NCBI RefSeq assembly: GCF_012349115.1 | Contig: NZ_PQIG01000144.1 | Span: forward strand, 1-64,000 | Length of the DNA: 64,000 bases | Origin: Rhizobium ruizarguesonis | GTDB taxonomy: Bacteria > Pseudomonadota > Alphaproteobacteria > Rhizobiales > Rhizobiaceae | Reading direction: 5' to 3' | The notes under the pieces: model-generated | What the model was told of the DNA's origin: nothing | The model's database searches: none | What the model saw: the letters and a program-made list of their open reading frames with translations, nothing else | Position numbers and translations under genes: made by a program | Shown: one piece after another, positions 23,820 to 32,078 of the stretch | Layout: the number at the start of each line of letters is the position of its first letter | Position numbering within the stretch: the stretch's first letter is position 1

Positions 23820-24856
23820 TGCACTCTCGCCGATTGAAGCACACGCGCGCGCGCCTCGAGATGGTTACGAAGCACGTCGGCCTCTACGGCGATGACAATG
23901 ACGAGCCCAATCGCGATCATTTGAAAGAACACGTCGACCCCTAGAAGGTTAAGGGCGTTGCGGATGACGCCGATCAGCACGGCGCCGATCAGGGCGTGGC
24001 CGAGATGGCCTCGTCCGCCAAGGAAGCTGGCGCCACCGATAATCACCGCAGCAATCGTGTCGAGCTCCAAAAGATTGCCGTAGATTGGCGAGGCGGCAGC
24101 GGTCCGTCCTGCGAGCAGCACCGCGCCGACACCTGCACAAAAGCCGCAAATAATGTAGGTTGCGAGCAGGACGCCCTTTACCGGTATACCCATGCTTCTG
24201 GCGGCACTCGGCGCGCCGCCGACCGCATAGATCCATCGGCCAAAGACCATCGACTTCGTCAGGATCAGAAAAAGAAGCCCGAACATCGCGACGGCAAAGA
24301 AGGAATTGGGCACACCAAGCGTCGTACCGCCGCCGATTGCAGTCACCGCATCGGGCATCCCGCGCATGGTGGTGTGGCCGGGCGCCAATGCAAGTGCCAG
24401 GCCACGGCAGATACTCAAGGTCGCAAGTGTAATGATAAAGGGGTGTGGCAGCCGGCCATAGACAAAGACCAGGCCGTTGACCGCACCGATAGCAGCGCCG
24501 GCAAGCAGCATGGCGATAATGACGACGATCGAGGAATCAACCTGCTGGTAGACAAGTCCGCCGATGACGGTTGCTAGCGCCAGATTCGAGCCTACAGACA
24601 GGTCGATGCCGCGCGTCAGGATAACGAGTTGCTGCCCCATTGCCACAACAGCAATCACTGCTGTCTGCGCCAGGATGTTCCCCAGGTTAACGGGCTTGAG
24701 AAAAGCCGGCGTGATCAAACTGACGACGGCGATGAGCATAATCAGGATCAATAGAGGCCCAAGGCTCAATAGCTTCAGTCCGAATGTGATGCCGGATTGT
24801 CTCGGATGGAAGGTTGCATCTTGCGAACCACCAGGCCGGGACGAATTCTGAGGCAT
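23816..24856 (-). CDS. Sugar ABC transporter permease
   Basis: 346 aa from the ATG at 24856; a TTG six codons upstream is an alternative. About nine to ten hydrophobic segments and the BPD_transp_2 (RbsC-like) pattern: NILAQTAVIAVVAMGQQLVI, TRGIDLSVGSNLAL, and RAARSMGIPVKG-type EAA-like loop. First gene of the ABC operon, transcribed from the promoter at 24904-24932 and divergent from the GntR gene. Confidence 0.9.
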   Translation of the reverse strand: MPQNSSRPGGSQDATFHPRQSGITFGLKLLSLGPLLILIMLIAVVSLITPAFLKPVNLGNILAQTAVIAVVAMGQQLVILTRGIDLSVGSNLALATVIGGLVYQQVDSSIVVIIAMLLAGAAIGAVNGLVFVYGRLPHPFIITLATLSICRGLALALAPGHTTMRGMPDAVTAIGGGTTLGVPNSFFAVAMFGLLFLILTKSMVFGRWIYAVGGAPSAARSMGIPVKGVLLATYIICGFCAGVGAVLLAGRTAAASPIYGNLLELDTIAAVIIGGASFLGGRGHLGHALIGAVLIGVIRNALNLLGVDVFFQMIAIGLVIVIAVEADVLRNHLEARARVLQSARVQ

Positions 24857-24903
24857 AATCCCGGAGTCTTCCAAATTCCCCTAGCCTCCCCCGTTTTTTA
24901 TAC

Positions 24904-24932
24904 ATAAGAAACATATGATACACGTGCGTCAA
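24904..24932 (-). promoter_or_regulatory. ABC operon promoter with overlapping candidate operator
   Basis: On the minus strand TTGACG (24927-24932), 17 bp spacer, TCTTAT (24904-24909). The imperfect palindrome TGATACACGTGCGTCA (24916-24931; TGA/TCA arms and ACGT centre match) lies over the -35 and spacer. It is a plausible site for the divergent GntR regulator. The region is markedly AT-richer than its surroundings. Confidence 0.6.
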
Positions 24933-24973
24933 CTTGTTTTTTATGGATAAGTAATCATGCCAGGAGTTGTGCC

Positions 24974-25858
24974 ATGAGAACGGATACGACCTTCAAGCGG
25001 GCATTCAATGATATGATCGATATCATTCGGACGCTCGATCTTGGGGAGGAATTGCCGTCCGAAAATGCACTGCGCGCCCAGCTTGGCGTGAGCAGAACAA
25101 CGGTGCGGAAGGTGCTGGCCGGGATGTCCGCACGTGGGATCATCATATCTGAAGCGCACAGGCGGATCATAGGTGAACAGCCGCAGCAGATAGAGCGCTA
25201 TCCGAAGGAAGAGACCTTAGCCATTTCGGAACAGGTCGAGACGAGTTTCATGGAATGGATGCTGCGCGGCGATGCCTGTCCGGGTACAGAAATCAATGAG
25301 GCGGAATTAGCTCGGAAATTCGGCGTCGCGACAACGATCGTGCGTGAGTTTCTCAATCGATTTCAGAAATATGGGCTGATCGAGAAACGTCAGAATGCAG
25401 GCTGGGTTTTTAAAGGGTTCACCGCCAGTTTCGCACTCGAACTGTTCGAGATCAGAGAAATGTTCGAAATGCGCTCCGCACGGCTGTTCGCTACGCTGCC
25501 CGACGGGTCGCCGGTCTGGAAGCAGATCCAATCTATGCGGGCGGCACATTTGGAACTGCTCGCGGATATCGACGCTCGGTTTCAGGATTTCTCCGAGCTG
25601 GACAGCCGCTTCCACCGGCTGATTACGGCAGTCGCGCCAAACCGCTTTATCGAAAGCTTCCAAGACGTGATAGCCATGGTCTTCCACTATCACTATCAGT
25701 GGAACAAGCGTGATGAACGCGCGCGGAATGAGGTCGCCATTGGGGAACATCTCGCGCTGATCGAAGCCCTCGAAAGCCGGAATATCGCGTTGATCGATCG
25801 CGCATGCCGGTTGCATCTGACTTCCGCCCGCGAAACTTTGCTTCACTCGATCGCGTGA
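24974..25858 (+). CDS. GntR-family regulator with two winged-helix regions and FCD-like domain
   Basis: 294 aa, RBS AGGAG directly upstream of the ATG. Residues about 6-62 form a first GntR-type winged helix (GEELPSENALRAQLGVSRTT, VRKVLAGMSARGI). Residues about 88-148 form a second one (CPGTEINEAELARKFGVATT, IVREFLNRFQKYGLI). The rest, about 150-290, is a helical FCD-like ligand domain with FHRLI, GEHLALIEAL and HLTSARETL positions for metal-binding His and Asp. Most FadR-subfamily proteins have only one such helix-turn-helix. Divergent from the sugar ABC operon and presumably its regulator. Confidence 0.85.
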   Translation: MRTDTTFKRAFNDMIDIIRTLDLGEELPSENALRAQLGVSRTTVRKVLAGMSARGIIISEAHRRIIGEQPQQIERYPKEETLAISEQVETSFMEWMLRGDACPGTEINEAELARKFGVATTIVREFLNRFQKYGLIEKRQNAGWVFKGFTASFALELFEIREMFEMRSARLFATLPDGSPVWKQIQSMRAAHLELLADIDARFQDFSELDSRFHRLITAVAPNRFIESFQDVIAMVFHYHYQWNKRDERARNEVAIGEHLALIEALESRNIALIDRACRLHLTSARETLLHSIA

Positions 25859-25909
25859 TAGCGTTGCATGCAGAGATGTGCGCAGGACGATGCGTTTTGC
25901 AGCAGCCTG

Positions 25910-26983
25910 TCAGAGCGGTTCAGCCTTTCCTGGAATCGCTTTAACCCCGGCCTTCATCTCCCGCAGGCGCCGCTCGCGGCAAGCGGCGATCGCCCGGTCG
26001 ATGATGAGGCTTGGGGCGAGGTGATCCTCGAATACCATGTCGACCTCAATCACCCGGCTCTTTTCGGCAAGCTGCGCCGCCTTGCCGTGATGGCCGGAGA
26101 GGCGGACGAAATCCTTGGACGTGGTGACGATCAGAAGGCCCTGCCGCTCGGCGGTCGTCAGGATGTCGTCGATCTCCTCCTCGGTCAGGTGCTCGTGATC
26201 GCCGAAGGACTTGGCGACGGTGATTTCGACGCCGCGGGATTCGACCGTGCGGAAGAATTTGGCGGGATCGGCGATGCCGGCGAAGGCGAGCACCCTCGTG
26301 CCGGCCAGCGTATTGTCGCCGCGCACTTTCAGCGATGCGGTGAAATACGGCTTTGCCGCGCGCGCCGCCATGCGGACGATCCTGTCGGCGGCATTGCCGC
26401 CGCCGACCTTCAGCAGCGCCGTCGCAGAACGCAGCTGCTGGCGGATCGGCGCGCGGACCGGGCCGCCGGGCACGATATGGCCGTTGCCGAGGCCGCGGGT
26501 CGCGTCGATGACGAGCAGGGCATAATCGATCGCCAGCCGGGCGCTCTGGAAACCGTCATCCATGATGATGAGATCGGCGCCCTCCGCCACCAGGCGTGCG
26601 GCACCCTCGACGCGTCGGCGGGAAATCACCGTCAGCGCTTCCTGGGCAAGCAGCAACGGCTCGTCGCCGACGGCGCCCGCCCGGTGATGATCGGGATCGA
26701 CGACGGTCGTCACATCGAGCGAGCCGCCGTATCCTCTGCTGAGAAAGCCGGGCTTCAGCCCCTTCGCCTTGGCGGCACGGGCGATCGTCAGCGCCGTCGG
26801 CGTCTTGCCGGCGCCGCCGACGGTGAAATTGCCGACGCAGATGACCGGAATGGGAACGGAGGCGCGGCGCGCATGGGCCATGCGGTGGCCGGCGATACGG
26901 CCATAGAGAAAAGAAAGCGGCAGCAGCAGCCAGGCCCGCCAATCGGCTTTCCTCCACCAGAACGGCGGCGCTTCGGATATCAT
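25910..26983 (-). CDS. lpxK: Tetraacyldisaccharide 4'-kinase
   Basis: 357 aa. An N-terminal membrane-associated helix (about 16-30) is followed by the P-loop GNFTVGGAGKTPTAL at 51-65. DDGFQSARL-type sequence (IMDDGFQSARLAIDY) is the second LpxK hallmark. It adds the 4'-phosphate of lipid A (later removed by LpxF in some rhizobia). It follows the HAD gene with about 100 bp between. The last ten codons (GKAEPL and before) overlap sequence related to the dispersed AGAGCGGTTC repeat, so the C-terminal tail may derive from a repeat insertion. Confidence 0.93.
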   Translation of the reverse strand: MISEAPPFWWRKADWRAWLLLPLSFLYGRIAGHRMAHARRASVPIPVICVGNFTVGGAGKTPTALTIARAAKAKGLKPGFLSRGYGGSLDVTTVVDPDHHRAGAVGDEPLLLAQEALTVISRRRVEGAARLVAEGADLIIMDDGFQSARLAIDYALLVIDATRGLGNGHIVPGGPVRAPIRQQLRSATALLKVGGGNAADRIVRMAARAAKPYFTASLKVRGDNTLAGTRVLAFAGIADPAKFFRTVESRGVEITVAKSFGDHEHLTEEEIDDILTTAERQGLLIVTTSKDFVRLSGHHGKAAQLAEKSRVIEVDMVFEDHLAPSLIIDRAIAACRERRLREMKAGVKAIPGKAEPL

Positions 26984-27086
26984 CTTGCCGTCCCGCTCCC
27001 CTGCCCGCCTCTGTTACGGCCAGTCCCCTGCTTCTCGACGGCGGGATTGAGAAGCCAAAACCTGAAAAAATGCAAGCCCTTACCCG

Positions 27087-27809
27087 TCAGGCCGGCTGCA
27101 GATCCGGCAGCAGCGTCTCGATGGCGGTGATATCATCGAGCACATGATCGGCCGCGGCGGCAAGCGTCTCTCGCGAACCGGTGCCGGTCAGCACCGCGAT
27201 CCTCAGGCCCGTGCCGGCATTCAGACCCATGTGCAGATCGTGATTGTTGTCGCCGACCATGGCGACCTCGGCCGGCGAAAGACCGGTCGCGGCACAGAAG
27301 CCGAGCACCATGCCTGGCTCCGGCTTGACGCCGAAACCGCTGTCGTAGCCGGCGATATAATCGACATAGCAGGCGAAACCGAAGCGTTCCGCCGTCTGGC
27401 GGATCGAGCGTTCATTGTCGCTGGAGGCGACACCGAGCTTGAAGCCGCGCCGATGCAGCCGGGCGAAAAAGCCGGCAAGGTCGGTCACCGGCACGGAAAA
27501 TTCGGCGGCGCTGGAAAAGAGATCGTCGAGGCGGACCGTCAGCTCGCCAACATCGACCATCGAACCCGCGGCAACGAGACCCTCGGCAATCTGGCGGGTA
27601 TTGCCGGCGGCAAGCAGGCTGTCGGGAACGATATGGCCGGTCACCGGATTCATGCCGCAGGCGGAAAGCAGCCGGTTGGCGAGAAGCTCGTCCCCTTGGG
27701 CGGCGATGCGGGCAAGCTCGCGGTTGACCGGCAGCCAGCTCTCATCATAGTCGAGCAGTGTGCCGTCCTTATCGAAGAGGATGCCTTTGATACCAGTCGC
27801 AGCCGACAT
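27087..27809 (-). CDS. HAD-superfamily phosphatase (Gph-like)
   Basis: 240 aa. HAD motif I is DKDGT (13-17), motif II is in VASSDN, motif III lysine is in FGVKPEPGM and motif IV is GDNNHD. The cap domain is helical, of the phosphoglycolate phosphatase type. It sits between waaA (9 bp away) and lpxK on the same strand, thus co-transcribed with lipid A/core genes. A role in phosphoglycolate or another small phosphate is possible; a link to lipid A is suggested only by position. Confidence 0.85.
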   Translation of the reverse strand: MSAATGIKGILFDKDGTLLDYDESWLPVNRELARIAAQGDELLANRLLSACGMNPVTGHIVPDSLLAAGNTRQIAEGLVAAGSMVDVGELTVRLDDLFSSAAEFSVPVTDLAGFFARLHRRGFKLGVASSDNERSIRQTAERFGFACYVDYIAGYDSGFGVKPEPGMVLGFCAATGLSPAEVAMVGDNNHDLHMGLNAGTGLRIAVLTGTGSRETLAAAADHVLDDITAIETLLPDLQPA

Positions 27810-27818
27810 CTTAGCTCC

Positions 27819-29138
27819 TCAGACCTGGGCCGCGGTCTTGGGCAGCAGCCGCGCCTTCACCGTCAGCGGATTGATATAGGGTTCCAGCCCCTTGACTGTC
27901 GCAGTCAGCGCGCCGCGCATCTCGTGCACGGCGGTGATGCCGGCTTCGATCATAGTGCGGCGGGCTTCGTCATTGGTCAGCAGATAATGCACGCCCTTGG
28001 CCAGCATTTCGGTATCGCGCACCATGCGGGCGCTGCCGCTGCGGGCAAGCTTCTGATAGGCCTCGCGGAAATTCTGCACATGGCCGCCGGAGAGAATGGC
28101 GCAGCCGAGCATGGCCGGCTCCAGCGGGTTCTGGCCGCCTTCGGCAAAGAGCGAGCGGCCGACGAAGGCGATTTCCGTCAGCCGGAGATAGAGACCCATT
28201 TCGCCGATCGTATCGCCGAGGAAGATATCGACATCGGCGGACAAGATATCGTCGCGGGTGCGGCGGGCGACCTTTAGCCCCTGCTTGACCAGGGCCGCCT
28301 CGATCTCGTCGCTGCGCTCGGGATGGCGCGGCACGATGATCGTCAATTGCCGGTCGCGCTCCCTCAGCGCCCGATGAACGATGGCGGCGGCATTCTCCTC
28401 GCCGTCGAAGGTCGAGATCGCCGCCCAGGTCTTTCTCTCGCCGATCTGCTTCTTATAGCGGGCGAAGACAGCGCTGTCATAAGGTGGTGCGTCGGTGTCG
28501 ACCTTCAGATTGCCCGAGGTGATGACGGGGACAGCACCGAGATCGCGGAAACGTTCGGCATCGACATCCGACTGGGCGATGACCAGGGCGAGATTCTCGA
28601 ACAAGGCTTCGGCGATCGACGGACGGCGGCGCCAGCGGGCGAAGGAGCGGTCCGACATGCGGGCATTGATCAAGATCTGCGGAATGCGGCGGCGGCCAAG
28701 CTCCAGCACTGTTGCCGGCCAGATCTCGGATTCGGCGATGATGGCGCAATCGGGCTGCCAATAGTCGAGGAAACGGCTGACGGAGGGCTTCAGGTCGAGC
28801 GGCACATATTGATGGATCGCTTCCTGGCCGAGGCGCTCGGCAGCGAGCTTGGCGGATGTGATGGTGCCGGTCGTCAGGACGACATGAATGTCGCGGCGGC
28901 GGATTTCGCGGATCAGCGGGATGACGGCATTGGTTTCACCGACGCTTGCAGCGTGGAACCAGAGGAGCGGGCCCTGCGGCCGGTTGGCACTCGGATAGCC
29001 GAAGCGTTCCAGGCGACGCGCCCGGTCTTCCTTGCCCTTGGCCGTGCGGTAGTGGAGATAAAGGCCGACAGCAGGAGAGGCAACGGTTCCCGCCAGACGA
29101 TATGCGCTCAGACCGAACCGCGCCATTCGGGAACTCAT
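27819..29138 (-). CDS. waaA: Kdo transferase
   Basis: 439 aa. An N-terminal membrane-anchor helix (about 8-28) is followed by a GT30 glycosyltransferase fold. The catalytic glutamate is E68 in LLWFHAASVGETNAV, and the C-terminal GGHVQNFREAYQKL and EPAMLGCAILSG motifs are those that bind CMP-Kdo. It transfers one or two Kdo residues to lipid IVA at the inner membrane. Upstream are DUF4170 and a cysQ-like gene on the same strand, downstream the HAD gene and lpxK, forming an envelope gene run. Confidence 0.94.
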   Translation of the reverse strand: MSSRMARFGLSAYRLAGTVASPAVGLYLHYRTAKGKEDRARRLERFGYPSANRPQGPLLWFHAASVGETNAVIPLIREIRRRDIHVVLTTGTITSAKLAAERLGQEAIHQYVPLDLKPSVSRFLDYWQPDCAIIAESEIWPATVLELGRRRIPQILINARMSDRSFARWRRRPSIAEALFENLALVIAQSDVDAERFRDLGAVPVITSGNLKVDTDAPPYDSAVFARYKKQIGERKTWAAISTFDGEENAAAIVHRALRERDRQLTIIVPRHPERSDEIEAALVKQGLKVARRTRDDILSADVDIFLGDTIGEMGLYLRLTEIAFVGRSLFAEGGQNPLEPAMLGCAILSGGHVQNFREAYQKLARSGSARMVRDTEMLAKGVHYLLTNDEARRTMIEAGITAVHEMRGALTATVKGLEPYINPLTVKARLLPKTAAQV

Positions 29139-29309
29139 TGCGCCAGCCTCCGATCCAAACCGATCGACATCAAACCCATTCCCTCATTATCGTTGCGGCC
29201 GCAATGACCGATCAATTTGTTCAGATTGCGTCAAGCAATCCGGATCGACGGGCGTCCGATGCACGAAAACCCCGCTCGCCGAGCGGTCGGCCTGTAGCAC
29301 TTGTCGAGG

Positions 29310-29558
29310 TCAGTTGCCCTTGGCCTTTTCCTGCGGATCAAGGAGACGATGCATGTGGACGATGAAGTAGCGCATATGCGCATTGTCGACCGTCTGCTGC
29401 GCCTTCGCCTTCCAGGCTGTCAGCGCCGTGGCATAATCCGGGAAAATGCCGACGATATCGAGACCCTGCAGATCACGGAACTGGACGTCATCGAGGCTTT
29501 CCAGTTCGCCGCCAAAAACGAGATGCAAAAGCTGCTTCTTGTCACCGGATTCAGTCAT
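29310..29558 (-). CDS. DUF4170 family protein
   Basis: 82 aa. LLHLVFGGELESLDDVQFRD, then LQGLDIVGIFPDYATALTAW and KAKAQQTVDNAHMRYFIVHM, match the small DUF4170 family found next to waaA in Rhizobiales. The function is unknown. No signal peptide. It is read in the same direction as waaA, with a gap of about 170 bp. Confidence 0.82.
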   Translation of the reverse strand: MTESGDKKQLLHLVFGGELESLDDVQFRDLQGLDIVGIFPDYATALTAWKAKAQQTVDNAHMRYFIVHMHRLLDPQEKAKGN

Positions 29559-29620
29559 TTTTTGTTCTCTTTCTGCCTATTCTCCTCCGCCACCCCATCT
29601 GCGGGATTTTGACGGAAACG

Positions 29621-30430
29621 TCAACTGTCTCGTCGCCCCGCAAAGGCCGCGAGGAATTCGCCAAGGCGGGGCGTCGGGGCCGCGCAGAGGACCTTGTGGG
29701 TCACTTCGGGGCGATTATAGACGATCGGCTGGCCTTCGAGGTCGACGAGACCGCCGCCGGCGCAAACGAGGATCAGATCGGCGGCGGCCAGATCCCAATC
29801 ATGTGAATTGCCCTTGACGAAGGTGCCTTCGAGACGACCGTCTGCCACCATGGCGATGCGATAGGCGAGCGAAGGAATGTATTTCTCGCGCGTGACCCGG
29901 TCGCGAAACTCCGGCGGAAAGGCCTTCAGCAGGTCTTCGCCGATTGCAAGGCGGCTCATCTCTTCCGGTCCGGCGGCCGAGACGGTGAACGGCACGCCGT
30001 TCTTCAGCGCCACGCCACCTTCAACCGCCTCATAAAACTCCTCGAGCGCCGGGGCATAGAGCACACCGGCGACCGGCCGACCGCGATGAACCACCGCGAC
30101 GCTGACGCACCAAACCTTCTGGCCGCCGAGGAAGGCGCGCGTGCCGTCGATCGGATCGATGATGAACAGCGTCTCGCGTGACAGACGGTCGGCATCGTCG
30201 TCGGTTTCTTCCGACAGCCAGCCATAATCCGGCCGGGCTTTGCGCAGGATGGTCTCGAGCGTCTTGTTTGCGGCGAAATCGGCGGCGCTGACGGGAGAGC
30301 GATCCTTATTCTTCCACCAGACTTCAGGAGACTGGTTGAAGAAGCTGAAAGCGACGGCGCCCGCCTCTTTCGCAGCATCGGCGATCAGCGAGAGATCGCT
30401 CTGCCAGCGGGCCTTTTCCCTATCGCTCAT
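29621..30430 (-). CDS. cysQ: Inositol-monophosphatase-family phosphatase, CysQ-like
   Basis: 269 aa. Metal-binding motifs are GWLSEETDDD (WLSEE), FIIDPIDGTRAFL (DPIDGTRxF) and the C-terminal NSHDWDLAAADLILVCAGGG. This is the arrangement of 3'(2'),5'-bisphosphate nucleotidases and inositol monophosphatases, Li+-sensitive Mg2+ enzymes. The CysQ role (removing PAP from sulfate assimilation) is likely but not proven; inositol phosphatase is the alternative. Same strand as pmbA upstream, with repeats between. Confidence 0.85.
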   Translation of the reverse strand: MSDREKARWQSDLSLIADAAKEAGAVAFSFFNQSPEVWWKNKDRSPVSAADFAANKTLETILRKARPDYGWLSEETDDDADRLSRETLFIIDPIDGTRAFLGGQKVWCVSVAVVHRGRPVAGVLYAPALEEFYEAVEGGVALKNGVPFTVSAAGPEEMSRLAIGEDLLKAFPPEFRDRVTREKYIPSLAYRIAMVADGRLEGTFVKGNSHDWDLAAADLILVCAGGGLVDLEGQPIVYNRPEVTHKVLCAAPTPRLGEFLAAFAGRRDS

Positions 30431-30465
30431 CCCGTCAATCCGTTTCTCAATTCAATAGCAGGAGC

Positions 30466-30615
30466 AGGATATCGTCCAAAAACCGCTCACACTTTTCGGC
30501 ATCATGCTCTAAAGCGCGTCGCGATCTTTCAGATTCGCTTGCCACGCTTTAGGTCTTTGCTTTTCCGCATGTCGTTATCGCAAAACCGCTGCACACTTTT
30601 GCGAGACATGCTCTA
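30466..30615. repeat. Dispersed repeat: truncated B then full A
   Basis: A shortened module B-like piece (about 30466-30509, AAAAACCGCTCACACTTTTC) is followed by a full module A (about 30510-30615). The repeat reaches into the pmbA stop codon at 30613-30615, a placement also seen for the copies at mrp and the patatin gene. Confidence 0.85.
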
Positions 30616-31959
30616 GCGCCCCGCGAGCGTCATGCCTTCGATGGCGAAGGTGGGGGCCGCGACGCCGAACTTGCGATCGATATCGTTTGCCGGCGTCAGA
30701 CGCATGAACATCTCCTTGAGGTTCGAGGCGATCGTCACTTCGGAGACCGGGAAGGTGAGTTCGCCGTTCTCGATCCAGAAGCCGGTGGCGCCGCGGCTGT
30801 ATTCGCCGGTGATCATGTTGACGCCGTGGCCGATCAATTCGGTGACATAGAAACCGTTGCCGACGCTGCGGATCAAATCCTCCGGCGCGATGTCGCCGGG
30901 TTCCAGGGCGAGGTTGGTGGAGGAGGGCGAGACGGAAGTGCCGCCGCGCACGCCGCGGCCGTTGGTCTCCAGACCCAACTCGCGCGCGGTCGAGGTCGAG
31001 AGGAACCAGTGCTTCAAGACGCCATCCTCGATCATCACCAGCCGCTCGCCGGACACGCCCTCGCCGTCGAAGGGTCGCGAGGAAGGGCCGCGCACGATCA
31101 GCGGATCGTCGGTGATCGACAGGCCTGACTTCAGCACCTGCTGACCCATCTTGTCGCGCAGGAAGCTGGACTTGCGGGCGACGGCAGCGCCATTGATCGC
31201 ACCGGCGATATGGCCGACGAAGCCGCGGGCGACGCGCGGGTCGAAGATCACCGTGACGTCCTTGCCGGTCGGCACCTGGCGCGGATTGATACGCTTGATC
31301 ACCCGTTCGCCGGCGCGACGGCCGATTTCAGCGGGGTCGTCGAGCTCGGCATAATAGAGGCGGCTGTCGAAATCATAATCGCGCTCCATGCCGGTGCCTT
31401 CGCCAGCGATGACGCTGACGGAATGGCCGAAACGCGAGGCCATGTAACTGCCCTCGAAACCGTGCGAGGTGACAAGAACGAGGCCGCCCATGCCGGCCGA
31501 CGCACCGGCGCCGGAGGAATTGGTGACGCCCTTGACCGCAAGGGCGGCTGCTTCTGCGGCAAGGCTCGCCTCGCGCAGCATCTCGGAGGAGACCTCGGTG
31601 GTGTCGAGCAATTGCAGGTCGGGATAGGATTTCGAAAGGCTCGCCTCATCGGCGAGGCAGGCGAACGGGTCTTCCGGGGAAACCTTGGCCATGGCGACGG
31701 CGCGTTCGGCCAGCGCCTGGAGATTGAAGCCCGGATTGGCCGAAACGCTGGCGACACGCTTGCCGATGAAGACGCGCAGGGAAAAATCGTCGCTTTCGGA
31801 GGATTCCGTGCCCTCGACCTTGCCGAGGCGGACGCTGACCGATTGCGAGCGCGACCGGACGACGACAGCGTCGGCGGCATCGGCCCCTGCCTTCCTTGCC
31901 AGATCGATCAATTGACTTGCGCGGGAAAGAAGTGTCGAGGAATCAATTTCAGAGGACAT
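30613..31959 (-). CDS. pmbA: TldD/PmbA-family metalloprotease subunit
   Basis: 448 aa, PmbA-type by length and pattern: GADAADAVVVRSRSQSVSVR at the N-terminus, ENGRGVRGGTSVSPSSTNL-like block, and C-terminal GYSRGATGFWIENGELTFPV. PmbA and TldD form a zinc protease that processes small peptides, and in E. coli matures microcin B17 and degrades CcdA. The zinc ligands HExxxH are on TldD, which is not in this window, so the partner must be encoded elsewhere. Start is supported by upstream purines. Confidence 0.88.
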   Translation of the reverse strand: MSSEIDSSTLLSRASQLIDLARKAGADAADAVVVRSRSQSVSVRLGKVEGTESSESDDFSLRVFIGKRVASVSANPGFNLQALAERAVAMAKVSPEDPFACLADEASLSKSYPDLQLLDTTEVSSEMLREASLAAEAAALAVKGVTNSSGAGASAGMGGLVLVTSHGFEGSYMASRFGHSVSVIAGEGTGMERDYDFDSRLYYAELDDPAEIGRRAGERVIKRINPRQVPTGKDVTVIFDPRVARGFVGHIAGAINGAAVARKSSFLRDKMGQQVLKSGLSITDDPLIVRGPSSRPFDGEGVSGERLVMIEDGVLKHWFLSTSTARELGLETNGRGVRGGTSVSPSSTNLALEPGDIAPEDLIRSVGNGFYVTELIGHGVNMITGEYSRGATGFWIENGELTFPVSEVTIASNLKEMFMRLTPANDIDRKFGVAAPTFAIEGMTLAGR

Positions 31960-32078
31960 GATTTGGCCTTTCCTTCGGCTTCCATTTATTGTGCACTCTC
32001 CAAAGCATCAAGGCCGCCGCCACCGATTCTTTGTCGGGGCTGCTTGCTTGCTCCCCGCCGTTGAAAGAAATTGCCAGC

